A DNA stretch of 64,000 bases from an uncultured Bacteroidales bacterium (GCA_934691625.1 CAKUTA010000007.1:37983-101982); one strand, 5' to 3'. Positions 50,691-62,427 are shown, counted from the stretch's first letter. Numbers and translations are program-made. Notes: generated by a model not told the origin, from the sequence alone.

Positions 50691-53600
50691 TCAGAATTTA
50701 AACTTGAGACTGAATGCATAGCTTCTGACACTCGGCTGCATAAAGTAGTCATTGCCCTGTCCGTATGTCGCCGTGGACGGAGTCAGCTCAGGATCGAACG
50801 GAGCCTTGCAGTAGATGACCCACGGATTGTTGGCAATGAACGACAGTGTAAGATCCTTAAGCACGTTCTTGAACCATTTGTCCGGGAACGTATAAGCCAA
50901 TGTCAGTTCCTGAAGGCGTATGTTCGTGGCGCTGTACAGATAATATCCGGAAGTCTGGTAATCTCCAGTGCCCACCTTCTTATAATAAGTCTCGGCATCC
51001 ACAAGCCCCTGTCCAGGGAGCATTACGCCTCCGGCCGCACGGGCTTCGCCAGACGCCTTTGACACTCCGAACCTGTCGAGGATGGCCTCGGTGGATGATG
51101 TCACCACGCCTCCGAAACGACCGTTGAGAAGGAAGCTGAGAGACAGGCCTTTCCAGCTGAACGTGTTGTTCCATCCGAGCGTGAAGTCAGGCGTCGTATG
51201 TCCAAGATATACAGGCTCTCCTCTTTCCATCGTATATGTTCCGTCAGACTTGATTTCCACATATCCCTGGCTGTCCTTCTTCAAGAAAGTGTTGGCGTAG
51301 ATATCATTGATGCTGCCTCCTTCTTTCAGAATGACGCGCCCATTTTCCTTGAGGACCTGAGGAATGTTGATAGGGTCCAGGCTGACATCAGTCTTGTAGT
51401 CGTGCACCATCTCCTTGATTTCGTTCTTGTTGCGTGAGAACGTCAGGTTCGATGAAATGCCGAAGTCACCGATTTTGTTGAAATAGCCGAGGGATGCCTC
51501 CCATCCACGGTTCTCCACATTGCCGGCCTGCAGATAAATCTGCTTATATCCTGAAGACTCCGGAAGCGTTCCGAGGAATGTCTGATTATAAGTATTTGAG
51601 TGATACCACGTAACCTGTGCGCGAAGACTATTCCAGAGCCTCAGTTCAGCACCCAGCTCATAAGAACGGGTACGTTCAGCCTTGAAGTCCGTGAAAGGAT
51701 ATATACCGGTTTCCTGAGCGATTCCGCCTTTTATAGGTGTCGTGACAGTGCCAGGCGTCAGACCGGAACGGGACACAGGAGCACCCACCTCAGTGTACGC
51801 CCCACGCACTTTCAGATATGAGAACCACTGAGGCATATCCACCATCTCAGAAATCACGGCCGAAAGCCCCACAGAAGGATAGAAGAAAGACGGATGAGCG
51901 GTATTCACGAGCCGTGAGTTCCAGTCATTCCTGCCAGAGAGAGTAAGATAGAGCATACTTCTCCATCCCAGTTCAATGTTTCCGAACAGAGCATTGTTCC
52001 TGACTGCGCTGTAGCCTCCGTCCTCTATAGGAGAGGCCTTAGGATTGTCTATGTTTCCGAACGCGAAGAGGTTAGGGACAAGCTTGAGCGGGCCCCTGTA
52101 TCCTTTCGTAGCGGACCAATAGTTAGAATAGCTGTATCCCAGGTTGGCCGTGAGACGGAACTGCCCGAGCGCCTTGTCAATGTTGAGCATCACGTCCGCA
52201 TATTCCTGGCGGTCCTTGAAGCTGCACCACTCGTAAAGGCCCTTGTCAGACCCTTCCGTGAATACCACATTCGTAGAAGCGTAAACCTTGCGCTCCGTGT
52301 CAATGACAGAGTCATCTAAGCGATAACGCGCAGATACGTTGAGCCAGTCGAGAATCTTGTAGGTAGCCCCGACGCTGAACATATAACGGTTCTTGGAACT
52401 AGGTGACATATCGCGGTAGGCCGTCCAGTATGGATTGTCCGGGCCGAAGTCATCATCTTTCACCGGCCAATATTGCATATAGATGTTGCGGCTGGTATTA
52501 TAGCGTTCAAAAGACTTCACGGCATCCCAGCTCTCCCCTCTCGGGAACAGATAAGCAGCCATCACAGGGTTCTGGTAGCGTCCCTGCGACACCATATTCT
52601 GGTCTGTCTGATGCACATACTGCGCCCCCAGATCGAGAGTCAGCTTGTCATTGAGGAATGTGGAAGTGTTCCTGAACGAGAGATTCAGGCGATTATACTT
52701 GTTGTTAGGTACAATGCCCTTGGAATTTGTCGAAGACACTGACGCATAAGTCTGGTTGCGCTTCGTCCCGGTAGTGAGCGTAAGAGCATTGATAAGATTC
52801 AGTCCGGTCTGAAAGAAGTCTTCCTTAGGGTCATAGCCCACAGGCGTCGCCAACTGATTACCCCAGCTCTCGAACACGCCCTCCTTGTTTCCGTACGTAT
52901 TCTGGAATTCAGGAGTCATATAGGCCTTGCTGAACTCAGTAGTCGAAGAGAAAGACACGCTGAGCTTGCCCTCAGAGCCTTTTTTCGTGGTTATGAGGAT
53001 GACGCCGTTAGCGGCTGACGAGCCATAGAGGGCCGCAGCAGAAGGGCCGGAAAGGACTGAGATGCTCTCAATATCTTCCGGGTTGAAGTCTGCTATGCCT
53101 TCCGTTGTGGCCTTTGTTCCTCCGATGACCTCATTTCCTGTGCCGAGCACGGTATTCACAAGAGGAATGCCGTCAATGACATACAGGACATTGTTGTCAC
53201 CTTCGATGGACTTCGCACCTCTCATCACCACCCTCGTGGCGCCTCCGACACCGCTCGAACTGCGGTTGATGGTAACACCGGCCACCTTGCCATTGAGGGA
53301 GTTCACGAAGTTGGCATCCTTAGAGCGCAGGAGTTCATCCGACTTGACCTCCTGGACGTTATAGCTCAATGCCTTCTCAGCCCTTCTGATACCGAGAGCG
53401 GTCACCACCGTCCCGTCAAGAAGTTCAGAGGAAGCGGAAAGGACGACATTGACCTTAGCCTCCCCGTTCCAGGGGATTTCCTTATCAGCATAGCCCAGAA
53501 GCATGAATACAAGAACGTCGCCCTTCTTCACTCCGGAAAGCGCATAAGAGCCGTCCTGTTCCGTGATGACGCCACCTTTGCTGCCTTTTATCATAACGGC

Positions 53601-53771
53601 GGCGCCAGCTACAGGCCCCTGATCATCAGTGACAATACCGGAGACTGACGTCCCGCCTCCGGATTGCGGCATCTCCTGTGCAAAGACGGCAGGAGAAAAC
53701 ACATTCAAGCCTGCAAAAGCGAATGCCGTCGCACAAAGCTTGAGCAATGCGTGCTTCAATGTTTTAATCAT
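50691..53771 (-). CDS. SusC/RagA family TonB-linked outer membrane protein (GH18 locus)
   Basis: 1026 residues. The signal peptide ends SPAVFAQ. Next are a carboxypeptidase-regulatory-like domain (VSGIVTDDQGPVAGAAVMIKGS), the TonB-box-like DGTVVTALGIRR, and the plug with VLYVIDGIPLVN and IESISVLSGPSAAALYGSSAANGVI. The LSGPSAAALYG form is the variant that goes with SusD-like_2 partners. The barrel ends YAFSLKFKF. It has its own promoter and heads a four-gene operon with SusD, GH18 and DUF1735-LamG. Confidence 0.95.
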   Translation of the reverse strand: MIKTLKHALLKLCATAFAFAGLNVFSPAVFAQEMPQSGGGTSVSGIVTDDQGPVAGAAVMIKGSKGGVITEQDGSYALSGVKKGDVLVFMLLGYADKEIPWNGEAKVNVVLSASSELLDGTVVTALGIRRAEKALSYNVQEVKSDELLRSKDANFVNSLNGKVAGVTINRSSSGVGGATRVVMRGAKSIEGDNNVLYVIDGIPLVNTVLGTGNEVIGGTKATTEGIADFNPEDIESISVLSGPSAAALYGSSAANGVILITTKKGSEGKLSVSFSSTTEFSKAYMTPEFQNTYGNKEGVFESWGNQLATPVGYDPKEDFFQTGLNLINALTLTTGTKRNQTYASVSSTNSKGIVPNNKYNRLNLSFRNTSTFLNDKLTLDLGAQYVHQTDQNMVSQGRYQNPVMAAYLFPRGESWDAVKSFERYNTSRNIYMQYWPVKDDDFGPDNPYWTAYRDMSPSSKNRYMFSVGATYKILDWLNVSARYRLDDSVIDTERKVYASTNVVFTEGSDKGLYEWCSFKDRQEYADVMLNIDKALGQFRLTANLGYSYSNYWSATKGYRGPLKLVPNLFAFGNIDNPKASPIEDGGYSAVRNNALFGNIELGWRSMLYLTLSGRNDWNSRLVNTAHPSFFYPSVGLSAVISEMVDMPQWFSYLKVRGAYTEVGAPVSRSGLTPGTVTTPIKGGIAQETGIYPFTDFKAERTRSYELGAELRLWNSLRAQVTWYHSNTYNQTFLGTLPESSGYKQIYLQAGNVENRGWEASLGYFNKIGDFGISSNLTFSRNKNEIKEMVHDYKTDVSLDPINIPQVLKENGRVILKEGGSINDIYANTFLKKDSQGYVEIKSDGTYTMERGEPVYLGHTTPDFTLGWNNTFSWKGLSLSFLLNGRFGGVVTSSTEAILDRFGVSKASGEARAAGGVMLPGQGLVDAETYYKKVGTGDYQTSGYYLYSATNIRLQELTLAYTFPDKWFKNVLKDLTLSFIANNPWVIYCKAPFDPELTPSTATYGQGNDYFMQPSVRSYAFSLKFKF

Positions 53772-53839
53772 ACAAATAGAAAATATTATTAATTATTAGT
53801 TTTTGTCGAAAAATGATTAACATTAATACAACTTATCGG

Positions 53840-53871
53840 CAAATGTAACGTTTAATAATAACATTTCCAAA
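53840..53871 (-). promoter_or_regulatory. Promoter of the GH18 locus
   Basis: On the minus strand, TTTG (53868-53871), 20 bases, then TACATTTG (53840-53847), a full match to the Bacteroidetes -33/-7 pattern. The leader to the SusC ATG is about 65 bases and AT-rich. Confidence 0.6.
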
Positions 53872-53877
53872 TATAAA

Positions 53878-53910
53878 ACCCTTTCCGGCAGCCGTACGCC
53901 GAAAAGGGTC
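53878..53910 (-). terminator. Terminator after the C1B peptidase gene
   Basis: Arms of 12 bases (53878-53889 and 53899-53910) with one mismatch and a 9-base loop. On the minus strand it is followed by TTTTATATTT. It ends the transcript coming from atpG and the peptidase gene. Confidence 0.7.
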
Positions 53911-53942
53911 ATACTATATATCGCCTGATGCGCCTGCAGACG

Positions 53943-55388
53943 TCAGTCTTCGGCGGCGAACATCGGGTCCCATGACGGAAGAAGGATCGGCTTCTGATTC
54001 AGCATCTCCAGGATATCGGCTGGGATATATTTTTTCTCTGCCACGACACGGAACATATATTCAGAGAACCACTGGTCGGTCATGATGATGCAGCCCTTGT
54101 AGCCGCGGTCAGCGCCCCAACTGTTCTCCACCATCCACTTTACCGGAGCACCATCCTTGATGTCCACTGCGATAAGCGTCATGGCGTGAGACGAGCCGCT
54201 GGCATGGGTCTGTACCCGTTGCTGCTTGTCCATGGTAAACTTCACTCCAAAAAGTGATTCATAGTCATAATTCGAGATATCCAGAACACTGCGGCCGGCA
54301 TTCAGGAACTTGCCCACGTCACAGGAGAAATACATTGCAGTATTGTCCTTGATGGAATTGATAGCGACCTCACGGATGCGCTCAATCGGGAGATTCACAT
54401 ACACCCAGTTCTTGCCGTCATAGACATGACGGTCATACTCAATCTCATAGACCTTGCCGTATTCACGTGTAGGGTCGTTCATAAGCATGACGTAGTTTCC
54501 ATCCAGGTCAGCACCTACATACTTCTCATAGAATGACTTAGGAGTGAATGTACCGTTCTCCACGAACTCGTCCTTCGCATTGTACATTGTCCACTCGAAC
54601 TCAGCCGGCGGGACGCCAAGGCAGAGCGCAAGCACACGGTACACATCCGAAAGCACAGATTCCTTGACATTCTGCAGCTCAGCATTGGACTTGGCCTCTG
54701 CAGCCTCGGCCTTCTTGCCCTTCATGGAAGCTACTCCTGAACCATCATAGACAGAACGGAGCTTCAGTCCGCCCTGGCGTAGGATGTTCTTCAACTGCGC
54801 AGCCATCTGTGCTGTGTTGTTGCTGCTGTAGGTCTCAGGCATGACCTCAGCCGGGACCAGTCCATATTTCATCACAAGGTCGGAGACTCCTGTGAACTGG
54901 CCACCGTCGCTAAGAGGATTCGAGAAAAGCCAGTCAACCTGCCTGTCATCAAAAGGCAGCTTCCGGGTATCTATCACACCCTGGAGGAAAAGATTTGCCT
55001 TCTCCAGCTGGTCATAGAAGAATATGTAGTTCTGCGAGAATGTGAACGCACCAAGGTTATACTTGTCGATCATTCTGGCTCTCAGCACATTGAGGCCAGT
55101 AAAAAGCCAGCAGCGGCCAGAAGATTTCTGATCTGTGATGCCCTTCGTCTTGACCTGGTCGCTGAAATGAGTGTCAATCATGGCGGCATTCTCGGAATTC
55201 GCGGCAAGCACATTTATAGCAGTGCCGGCAAGCGCATTTCTGACGGCCCTGTCGGAGGGGCCACCGGTGTATCCCTTGCTGATACGGGTAAGGACTTCAG
55301 GGGTAATGCCTCCATCTGAGGCAGTCTGTGCATGCATTGAAGCAGGCAGGATTGCCGCAACAGCGGCCAGAACAAGAATTTTTTTCAT
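53943..55388 (-). CDS. Secreted C1B-family cysteine peptidase (bleomycin hydrolase / aminopeptidase C type)
   Basis: 481 residues with a signal peptide ending ASMHAQ, so periplasmic or exported. All catalytic elements are present: DQKSSGRCWLFTGLN with Gln87 and Cys93, SGSSHAMTL with His401, and VENSWGADRGYKG with Asn422. The large insertions between Cys and His are typical of family C1B (bleomycin hydrolase, PepC). Cytoplasmic PepC lacks a signal, so the secreted form points to peptide trimming outside the cytoplasm. The start is 8 bases after the atpG stop on the same strand, with no promoter or terminator between, so it is probably read from the ATP synthase transcript. Confidence 0.92.
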   Translation of the reverse strand: MKKILVLAAVAAILPASMHAQTASDGGITPEVLTRISKGYTGGPSDRAVRNALAGTAINVLAANSENAAMIDTHFSDQVKTKGITDQKSSGRCWLFTGLNVLRARMIDKYNLGAFTFSQNYIFFYDQLEKANLFLQGVIDTRKLPFDDRQVDWLFSNPLSDGGQFTGVSDLVMKYGLVPAEVMPETYSSNNTAQMAAQLKNILRQGGLKLRSVYDGSGVASMKGKKAEAAEAKSNAELQNVKESVLSDVYRVLALCLGVPPAEFEWTMYNAKDEFVENGTFTPKSFYEKYVGADLDGNYVMLMNDPTREYGKVYEIEYDRHVYDGKNWVYVNLPIERIREVAINSIKDNTAMYFSCDVGKFLNAGRSVLDISNYDYESLFGVKFTMDKQQRVQTHASGSSHAMTLIAVDIKDGAPVKWMVENSWGADRGYKGCIIMTDQWFSEYMFRVVAEKKYIPADILEMLNQKPILLPSWDPMFAAED

Positions 55389-55396
55389 AAAGTATA

Positions 55397-56359
55397 TTAT
55401 TGCAATGAACCGCCTACAAGGTCGAGAATCTCGCTCGTAATCTTCTGCTGACGGTTCTTGTTGTACTCCAGGGTCAGCGCCTGCAGGATTTCATTGCCAT
55501 TGTCCGTAGCGGTCTGCATCGCTACTGTCCTCGCCGCATGTTCTGCGGCATTGGTGTCCAGCTGCACCGTGAACATCTTGAGCATCATAACTTTAGGAAG
55601 CAAGTCATCCAGCAGTGAATTCACATCAGGCTCCACGATATAGTCGAAATTCCATCCACGTTCATCAGCTGCCGCAGCCTCGTCGCGTGTATCCGCCAGG
55701 GGGACAATCTCCAGAGGCAGATAAGTGCCACGCACCGCAGGCTGGGACGCAGTGGATTTGAAATGATTGTACAGCAGCTCCACCTTGTCGAAACGCCCTG
55801 TCATAAATCCATGCACAAGCTCAGCGGCCAGGTTTGCCGCCTCGTCGTATGATGGCTTCTCCGACAGATGAGTATAGTCAGCCGGTGACACGAACCCCTT
55901 CTTCTTCATTGCATCAGCCATCTTACGTCCTATGGAATAGACTGTTATATCCTCCTTTGCAAGCCCCGCATCAAGGTATTCGTCAATCACTGAAGACGCA
56001 TGCCGGACTGCTGTCGAGTTAAAGCCGCCGCATAAAGATGTGTTGGAGGAATATGCCACAATCGCCACCTTATGTACAGGCCGCGGCGCACATAGAAGCT
56101 CGAGCTCGTCATCAAGCTCCGCTGTATCTTCATCTCCCGGAAGCATCTTCGCAGCATCCCGCCTGTTATCGGTATTACGCTTATAGGCAATCAGATTCGC
56201 CAGCATCCTGTGAAGCATGTCCTCATACGGAAGCATGTTGCCGATAGCTGTCTGCGCCTTGTGCAGCTTCGCCGCCGCAACCATCTTCATGGCTGAGGTT
56301 ATCTTCAGCGTGCTGTTTACAGACTCTACCCTGTTCTTTATTTCTTTCAATGATGGCAT
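55397..56359 (-). CDS. atpG: ATP synthase F1 gamma subunit
   Basis: 320 residues, longer than the E. coli subunit because of an acidic insertion (DEDTAELDDELELLCAPRPVHKV, about 75-97). The start PSLKEIKNRVESVNSTLKITSAMKMVAAAKLHKAQ is the N-terminal coiled-coil helix of the rotor, and the end (ATDNGNEILQALTLEYNKNRQQKITSEILDLVGG) is the C-terminal helix. The two helices form the shaft turning inside the alpha3beta3 head. It is the last atp gene, 12 bases after atpA. Confidence 0.96.
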   Translation of the reverse strand: MPSLKEIKNRVESVNSTLKITSAMKMVAAAKLHKAQTAIGNMLPYEDMLHRMLANLIAYKRNTDNRRDAAKMLPGDEDTAELDDELELLCAPRPVHKVAIVAYSSNTSLCGGFNSTAVRHASSVIDEYLDAGLAKEDITVYSIGRKMADAMKKKGFVSPADYTHLSEKPSYDEAANLAAELVHGFMTGRFDKVELLYNHFKSTASQPAVRGTYLPLEIVPLADTRDEAAAADERGWNFDYIVEPDVNSLLDDLLPKVMMLKMFTVQLDTNAAEHAARTVAMQTATDNGNEILQALTLEYNKNRQQKITSEILDLVGGSLQ

Positions 56360-56371
56360 GGCTGCTCCTGA

Positions 56372-57967
56372 TTATTTCTCTTCGCTGAGACCGAGGGCAA
56401 CATCCTCCGCCTCCTGCTCTATAATCTTCGTTATGCTTTCATCCAGCTTGCCTTCTGAAAGCGGAACCAGGACGTCCTCCTGATGTGAGGCCCTCATTCT
56501 CGCAAGGAACGTATCCTGGAAATCACGCACTTTCTCCAGAGGAATATCTCTCAGCAGGGAGTGCGTACCGCAATAGAGGATAGCGATCTGCTCCCCTACC
56601 GGTATAGGAGAATACTGAGGCTGGATAAGCAGCTGCTTGTTCTTGCGGCCACGGTCCAATGCCAGTGCAGTGACCTTGTCCACATCGCTGCTGAACTTGG
56701 AGAATGACTCCAGCTCATCGTACTGCGCCTGGTCTATCTTCAATGTTCCGGCAACTTTCTTCATACTCTTCACCTGGGCACTTCCGCCGACACGTGATAC
56801 CGAGATTCCGACATTGATAGCTGGACGGAAGCCCTGATTAAACAGGCTGCCTTCCAGATATATCTGACCGTCGGTAATGGAAATGACGTTGGTCGGAATG
56901 TATGCTGACACGTCGCCCGCCTGCGTCTCGATAATAGGAAGTGCGGTAAGCGAGCCACCGGCCTTAACCTTACCCTTCAATGAGTCCGGCAGATCATTCA
57001 TCTGCTCTGCCACCTCCTGCTGTCCGATAATCTTGGCCGCACGCTCCAGAAGCCTTGAGTGAAGGTAGAATACATCACCAGGATATGCCTCACGTCCGGA
57101 AGGGCGCCTGAGGATCAATGATACCTCACGATATGCCACAGCCTGCTTGGAAAGGTCATCATAGATAACCAAAGCCGCACGGCCCGTATCCCTGAAATAC
57201 TCGCCGATAGCCGCACCTGCGAATGCAGCATAGTACTGGAGAGCAGCAGGATCGGCTGCTGTGGCGGCGACCACGATAGTGTAGTCCATCGCACCCTTTG
57301 AGCGGAGTGTATTCACCAGGCTGGCTACTGTGGAGCCTTTCTGACCGATCGCCACATATATACAATAGACAGGCTTGCCCTTGTCATATTCAGCCTTCTG
57401 ATTTATAATGGTATCCACCGCGATAGCAGTCTTTCCGGTCTGCCTGTCGCCGATGATAAGCTCACGCTGTCCACGTCCGATAGGAATCATCGCATCGATT
57501 GCCTTGATACCTGTCTGGAGAGGTTCGTTCACAGGCTGGCGGAAAATCACACCAGGAGCCTTCCTTTCCAGCGGCATCTCGACTTTCTCGCCACCGATTT
57601 CACCGAGACCGTCAATCGGATTTCCAAGCGGGTCCACTACCCTGCCGAGCATCTTTTCACTGACACCGATAGAGGCGATACGCCCTGTTCTCTTAACTGA
57701 CATGCCTTCCTTGACTTCATCAGTGGCTCCGAGAAGCACGGCACCGACGTTGTCCACCTCCAGGTTCATCACAACGCCCATCACACCGCACTCGAACTCC
57801 AGAAGTTCACCGGCCTCAGCGTTGGTAAGGCCATAGATCCTGGCCACGCCATCGCTCACCTGAAGAACAGTACCTACCTCTTCAAGCTTAACGGACAGGT
57901 CCGCTGACTCAAGCTGCTTCAGCAGCACATCCGAGATCTCACTTGGTTTTATATTATTCTGACTCAT
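56372..57967 (-). CDS. atpA: ATP synthase F1 alpha subunit
   Basis: 531 residues. The N-terminal beta barrel has [22 protein letters not shown], the nucleotide domain has [19 protein letters not shown] (P-loop, about 171-189), and [46 protein letters not shown] is the signature region. This is the non-catalytic nucleotide-binding subunit of the F1 head. The start [19 protein letters not shown] is normal for the family. It is 23 bases downstream of atpH. Confidence 0.98.
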   Translation of the reverse strand: MSQNNIKPSEISDVLLKQLESADLSVKLEEVGTVLQVSDGVARIYGLTNAEAGELLEFECGVMGVVMNLEVDNVGAVLLGATDEVKEGMSVKRTGRIASIGVSEKMLGRVVDPLGNPIDGLGEIGGEKVEMPLERKAPGVIFRQPVNEPLQTGIKAIDAMIPIGRGQRELIIGDRQTGKTAIAVDTIINQKAEYDKGKPVYCIYVAIGQKGSTVASLVNTLRSKGAMDYTIVVAATAADPAALQYYAAFAGAAIGEYFRDTGRAALVIYDDLSKQAVAYREVSLILRRPSGREAYPGDVFYLHSRLLERAAKIIGQQEVAEQMNDLPDSLKGKVKAGGSLTALPIIETQAGDVSAYIPTNVISITDGQIYLEGSLFNQGFRPAINVGISVSRVGGSAQVKSMKKVAGTLKIDQAQYDELESFSKFSSDVDKVTALALDRGRKNKQLLIQPQYSPIPVGEQIAILYCGTHSLLRDIPLEKVRDFQDTFLARMRASHQEDVLVPLSEGKLDESITKIIEQEAEDVALGLSEEK

Positions 57968-57990
57968 AATGATTTTCTTTTTCCATCCTG

Positions 57991-58548
57991 TTATACGATG
58001 CGTGCATTCTTTTCAATGAACTGCCGCCTCAGCTCTGCCAGCTGCCTTGACACGCTCGCATCAATCCTCCTGTCAGCGACCTCGAAGATGAAGCCGCCGA
58101 TTATAGAAGAATCCACCACCGTCTGCAAATCTAGCCTACGGCCTGTAAAATCCTTGAAGATAGTCCTTATGCGGCTCTCCAGTTCACCAGACGGCGCACT
58201 TACGACCAGCCTGGCCGGGCTCACACCGATGGAACTGCACCAGCGCATTCTGAAATAGTGGAGAATATAGCGCAGATACGGAATCCTGTCCTGCCTGATG
58301 ACCAGCCGGAGGAACTTTTCCAGGGACGGAGCTATCTTCTCCTCTCCCAAAGCCTTATGTATCAAGGCTATCTTTCCTGACGCCTGCAGCAATACAGGGC
58401 TGTCCAGAAACCTGGACAGTTCCGGTACGGTGCGAAGCGCATCGTCCAGAAGCCCGGCCTGGCGATATACCGTCTCGCCCTCTCCGGTCTCCTTCACATA
58501 CTTCAGCAGCGCATCGGCATATCGTGACGCTATAATTCCAGTATTCAT
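57991..58548 (-). CDS. atpH: ATP synthase F1 delta subunit
   Basis: 185 residues. It starts [23 protein letters not shown], the standard first helix of the delta/OSCP family, and has [20 protein letters not shown] in the middle. It ends [28 protein letters not shown], the conserved C-terminal signature (GGF.....D..iD.S....L..L). It joins the F1 head to the b-subunit stalk. Four bases separate it from atpF. Confidence 0.95.
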   Translation of the reverse strand: MNTGIIASRYADALLKYVKETGEGETVYRQAGLLDDALRTVPELSRFLDSPVLLQASGKIALIHKALGEEKIAPSLEKFLRLVIRQDRIPYLRYILHYFRMRWCSSIGVSPARLVVSAPSGELESRIRTIFKDFTGRRLDLQTVVDSSIIGGFIFEVADRRIDASVSRQLAELRRQFIEKNARIV

Positions 58549-58552
58549 CGCA

Positions 58553-59068
58553 CTAATTCTTCATAATGGAGTCCTTCTGTGCCGCCAGTTCGTCCATGAC
58601 CTTGTCCACATACTGGCTGCGGACCTCGTCTGAATCGAATTTCGACCTCAGGATCTTCTCCGTAACACTCATTGAGAGCAATGCCACCTCCTTACGGATG
58701 TCCCTCAATGCACTTTCCTTCTCTGCAGCAATCTCCGTCCTCGCCTGTTCCAGGACCTTGGCGGCTTCCTCACGTGCCTGCGCCTTCGACTGCTCGATAA
58801 TGGAAGTCTTCACCTTGGCTGCATCCTCCAGGATACGCGCCTGCTCCTTTCTCGCCTGAAGCAGAAGTTCAGACTGCTCCTTGTTCAGCTCGGCGAGTTC
58901 AGCTCTGGCCTCTTCAGCCATCTTCAGAGACTGGCTGATGGATTCGGTTCTCTTCCTTACCATACCGGTAATGACTGGAAAACCGAACTTAGCGAGGATA
59001 AAGAATACCACGCCAAAGATTATGACCATCCAGAACAGAAGGCCTGAATCCGGAGTAACAAGTGACAT
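58553..59068 (-). CDS. atpF: ATP synthase Fo b subunit
   Basis: 171 residues: one membrane segment at the start (GLLFWMVIIFGVVFFILAKFGFPVI, about 9-33), then a long charged, Ala/Glu-rich helix (SLKMAEEARAELAELNKEQSELLLQARKEQARILEDA...) ending in a weakly amphipathic tail. It forms the dimeric outer stalk between the a subunit and delta. It is 8 bases after atpE. Confidence 0.95.
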   Translation of the reverse strand: MSLVTPDSGLLFWMVIIFGVVFFILAKFGFPVITGMVRKRTESISQSLKMAEEARAELAELNKEQSELLLQARKEQARILEDAAKVKTSIIEQSKAQAREEAAKVLEQARTEIAAEKESALRDIRKEVALLSMSVTEKILRSKFDSDEVRSQYVDKVMDELAAQKDSIMKN

Positions 59069-59076
59069 ATTTCCTG

Positions 59077-59331
59077 CTAGTTAAAGAGAGCCAGAAGGCA
59101 GACGATAATTGCGAACAGAGATGCACCCTCGATCATCGCAGCGACAATAATCATTGTGGTACGGATACTTCCGTTAGCCTCAGGCTGTCTTGCGATAGAT
59201 TCTGTAGCAGAAGCACCGATCTTACCGATGCCGATACCTGCTGCCAATGCTGCGATAGCCGCTCCGATAGCGATACCTGCCTTTCCGAATGCGGAACCGG
59301 CAGCTGCCTGTAAAAGAATAGTAAGTAACAT
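59077..59331 (-). CDS. atpE: ATP synthase Fo c subunit (proteolipid)
   Basis: 84 residues, a hairpin of two membrane helices. Helix 1 is GKAGIAIGAAIAALAAGIGIGKIG, the loop is ESIARQPEANGSIR (the conserved RQP), and helix 2 is MIIVAAMIEGASLFAIIVCLLAL with the ion-carrying Glu in MIEG. The residue after Glu is Gly and the Gln of sodium-type c rings is not seen at the matching site, so a proton-type ring is more likely (inference from motif only). Confidence 0.96.
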   Translation of the reverse strand: MLLTILLQAAAGSAFGKAGIAIGAAIAALAAGIGIGKIGASATESIARQPEANGSIRTTMIIVAAMIEGASLFAIIVCLLALFN

Positions 59332-59364
59332 AACGTCTATTATTTTAATTGTTTATAATCATTT

Positions 59365-60429
59365 CTAAGCTTCCTTCTGTCTTGCCAGTCCTATGAACAC
59401 GGCGGACAGCATCGTAAACACATACGCCTGGAGGAATGCCACCAGCACTTCGAGCAGGTCCATGAACACACCGAAAAGGAGGGACACGAAAGTCATGCTC
59501 CCGAACATGACGGCATTGTACTTGGCGAACATGAAGATTATGCATACCAAGCTTATGGCAATGATATGGCCCGCCAGCATGTTGGCAAAGAGCCTTATCA
59601 TAAGCGTTATAGGTTTCATGAACGCACTGAAGAGCTCGATAACCGGCATAAGTGGAATAGGAAACTTCAGCCACCATGGAACATCAGGCCAGAATATGTC
59701 CTTGAAATAATGCCTGGTTCCGAAGAGGTTTATCATGAAGAATGTAGCGAAACCCAGCACGCATGTGACAGCGATGTTGCCGGTGACATTCGCTCCTCCA
59801 GGGAAGAACGGCACAATGCCAAGGATATTGTTGATAAGAATCCAGAGGAAGACCGTACAGAGATACGGTGAGAACTTCTCATAGCCTTCCCCGATGGAAT
59901 CTTTCGCCACGCCCTCGTCAATCATCTCCACGACAGGCTCCATAAATGAAGCAAGCCCTGTAGGGGCCTCCTTCGTGGAGTCATGCCGGCGGTACCATCT
60001 GGCGGTACCGAGAATAAGGAAGACGAGGAGCGCACTGCTTATCATCATTGACAGGACATCCTTCGTGATGGATATGTCCAGCGGCCTTACTTCCTCGCCT
60101 CCGGCATTCTTCTCGACCACCTTCCCTGTGGAATCCGAGATGTAAAGCCCCTCATATTCAGCGCTATCCTCCAGTCTCCGTGACGAGAACACATGCCATC
60201 CGGTACTGCTCTTCACTATGACAGGAAGATATATGGAGACAGCCTTGTCACCGATATTGGTTATATGCCACTCGTACGAGTCATTCGTATGCCCGAAGAT
60301 AACCTCCTGTATATTGAACCCATGTCCGGAAGCAGCAGAGCTGTCCGCAGCCGCCATCTCCTCCGCACGAAGCGGAAACCATGCGGCCAGGGCAATCAAA
60401 ACAGCAGCTATGTATCTAGATATCTTCAT
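59365..60429 (-). CDS. atpB: ATP synthase Fo a subunit
   Basis: 354 residues, long because of the Bacteroidetes-type N-terminal extension with a signal-like start (AAWFPLRAEE) and a soluble beta domain (about 25-125) ahead of the first core membrane helix. The core has LCTVFLWILINNILGIVPFFPGG and IKPITLMIRLFANMLAGHIIAIS, with the essential Arg in MIRLF. It ends LLEVLVAFLQAYVFTMLSAVFIGLA. It provides the ion half-channels. Its ATG overlaps the atpC stop by four bases. Confidence 0.95.
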   Translation of the reverse strand: MKISRYIAAVLIALAAWFPLRAEEMAAADSSAASGHGFNIQEVIFGHTNDSYEWHITNIGDKAVSIYLPVIVKSSTGWHVFSSRRLEDSAEYEGLYISDSTGKVVEKNAGGEEVRPLDISITKDVLSMMISSALLVFLILGTARWYRRHDSTKEAPTGLASFMEPVVEMIDEGVAKDSIGEGYEKFSPYLCTVFLWILINNILGIVPFFPGGANVTGNIAVTCVLGFATFFMINLFGTRHYFKDIFWPDVPWWLKFPIPLMPVIELFSAFMKPITLMIRLFANMLAGHIIAISLVCIIFMFAKYNAVMFGSMTFVSLLFGVFMDLLEVLVAFLQAYVFTMLSAVFIGLARQKEA

Positions 60430-60677
60430 ATTTCAACACAAACGGACACCTTGTTGTCCTTTATCTCCACAAAACCGGACTTGATAGCAAGCTTCTTCTC
60501 CTCATTGTCCGAAGTCAGATACTCCACGTCACCGGCATCCAGGGCAGAAATCAGGGAAGCATGATTCTTAAGGACCTCGAACGATCCTTTCTTCCCCGGA
60601 AGCTTCACCTTGGACACCTCGCACTCTTCCAGCACCTGCTCCGGAGACATTATTATCAATGAAATCCCAGCTTCCAT
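60426..60677 (-). CDS. atpC: ATP synthase F1 epsilon subunit (short form)
   Basis: 83 residues, only the N-terminal beta-sandwich of epsilon (SLIIMSPEQVLEECEVSKVKLPGKKGSFEVLKNHASLISALDAGDVEYLT...KSGFVEIKDNKVSVCVE). The C-terminal helical hairpin that inhibits F1 in E. coli is absent, as usual in this phylum, so that form of inhibition is not expected. It lies between atpD (9-base gap) and atpB (overlap). Confidence 0.94.
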   Translation of the reverse strand: MEAGISLIIMSPEQVLEECEVSKVKLPGKKGSFEVLKNHASLISALDAGDVEYLTSDNEEKKLAIKSGFVEIKDNKVSVCVEI

Positions 60678-60686
60678 ATTGCTAAA

Positions 60687-62390
<1,704 letters not shown>

Positions 62391-62401
62391 TTAAACAGAA
62401 A

Positions 62402-62427
62402 GCGGACCTGCCTTTCGGCAGATCCGC
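62402..62427 (-). terminator. Terminator after enolase
   Basis: Arms GCGGACCTGCC (62402-62412) and GGCAGATCCGC (62417-62427) with one mismatch and a four-base loop. On the minus strand TTTCTGTTT follows. It lies 24 bases past the eno stop and separates eno from the atp operon. Confidence 0.75.
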
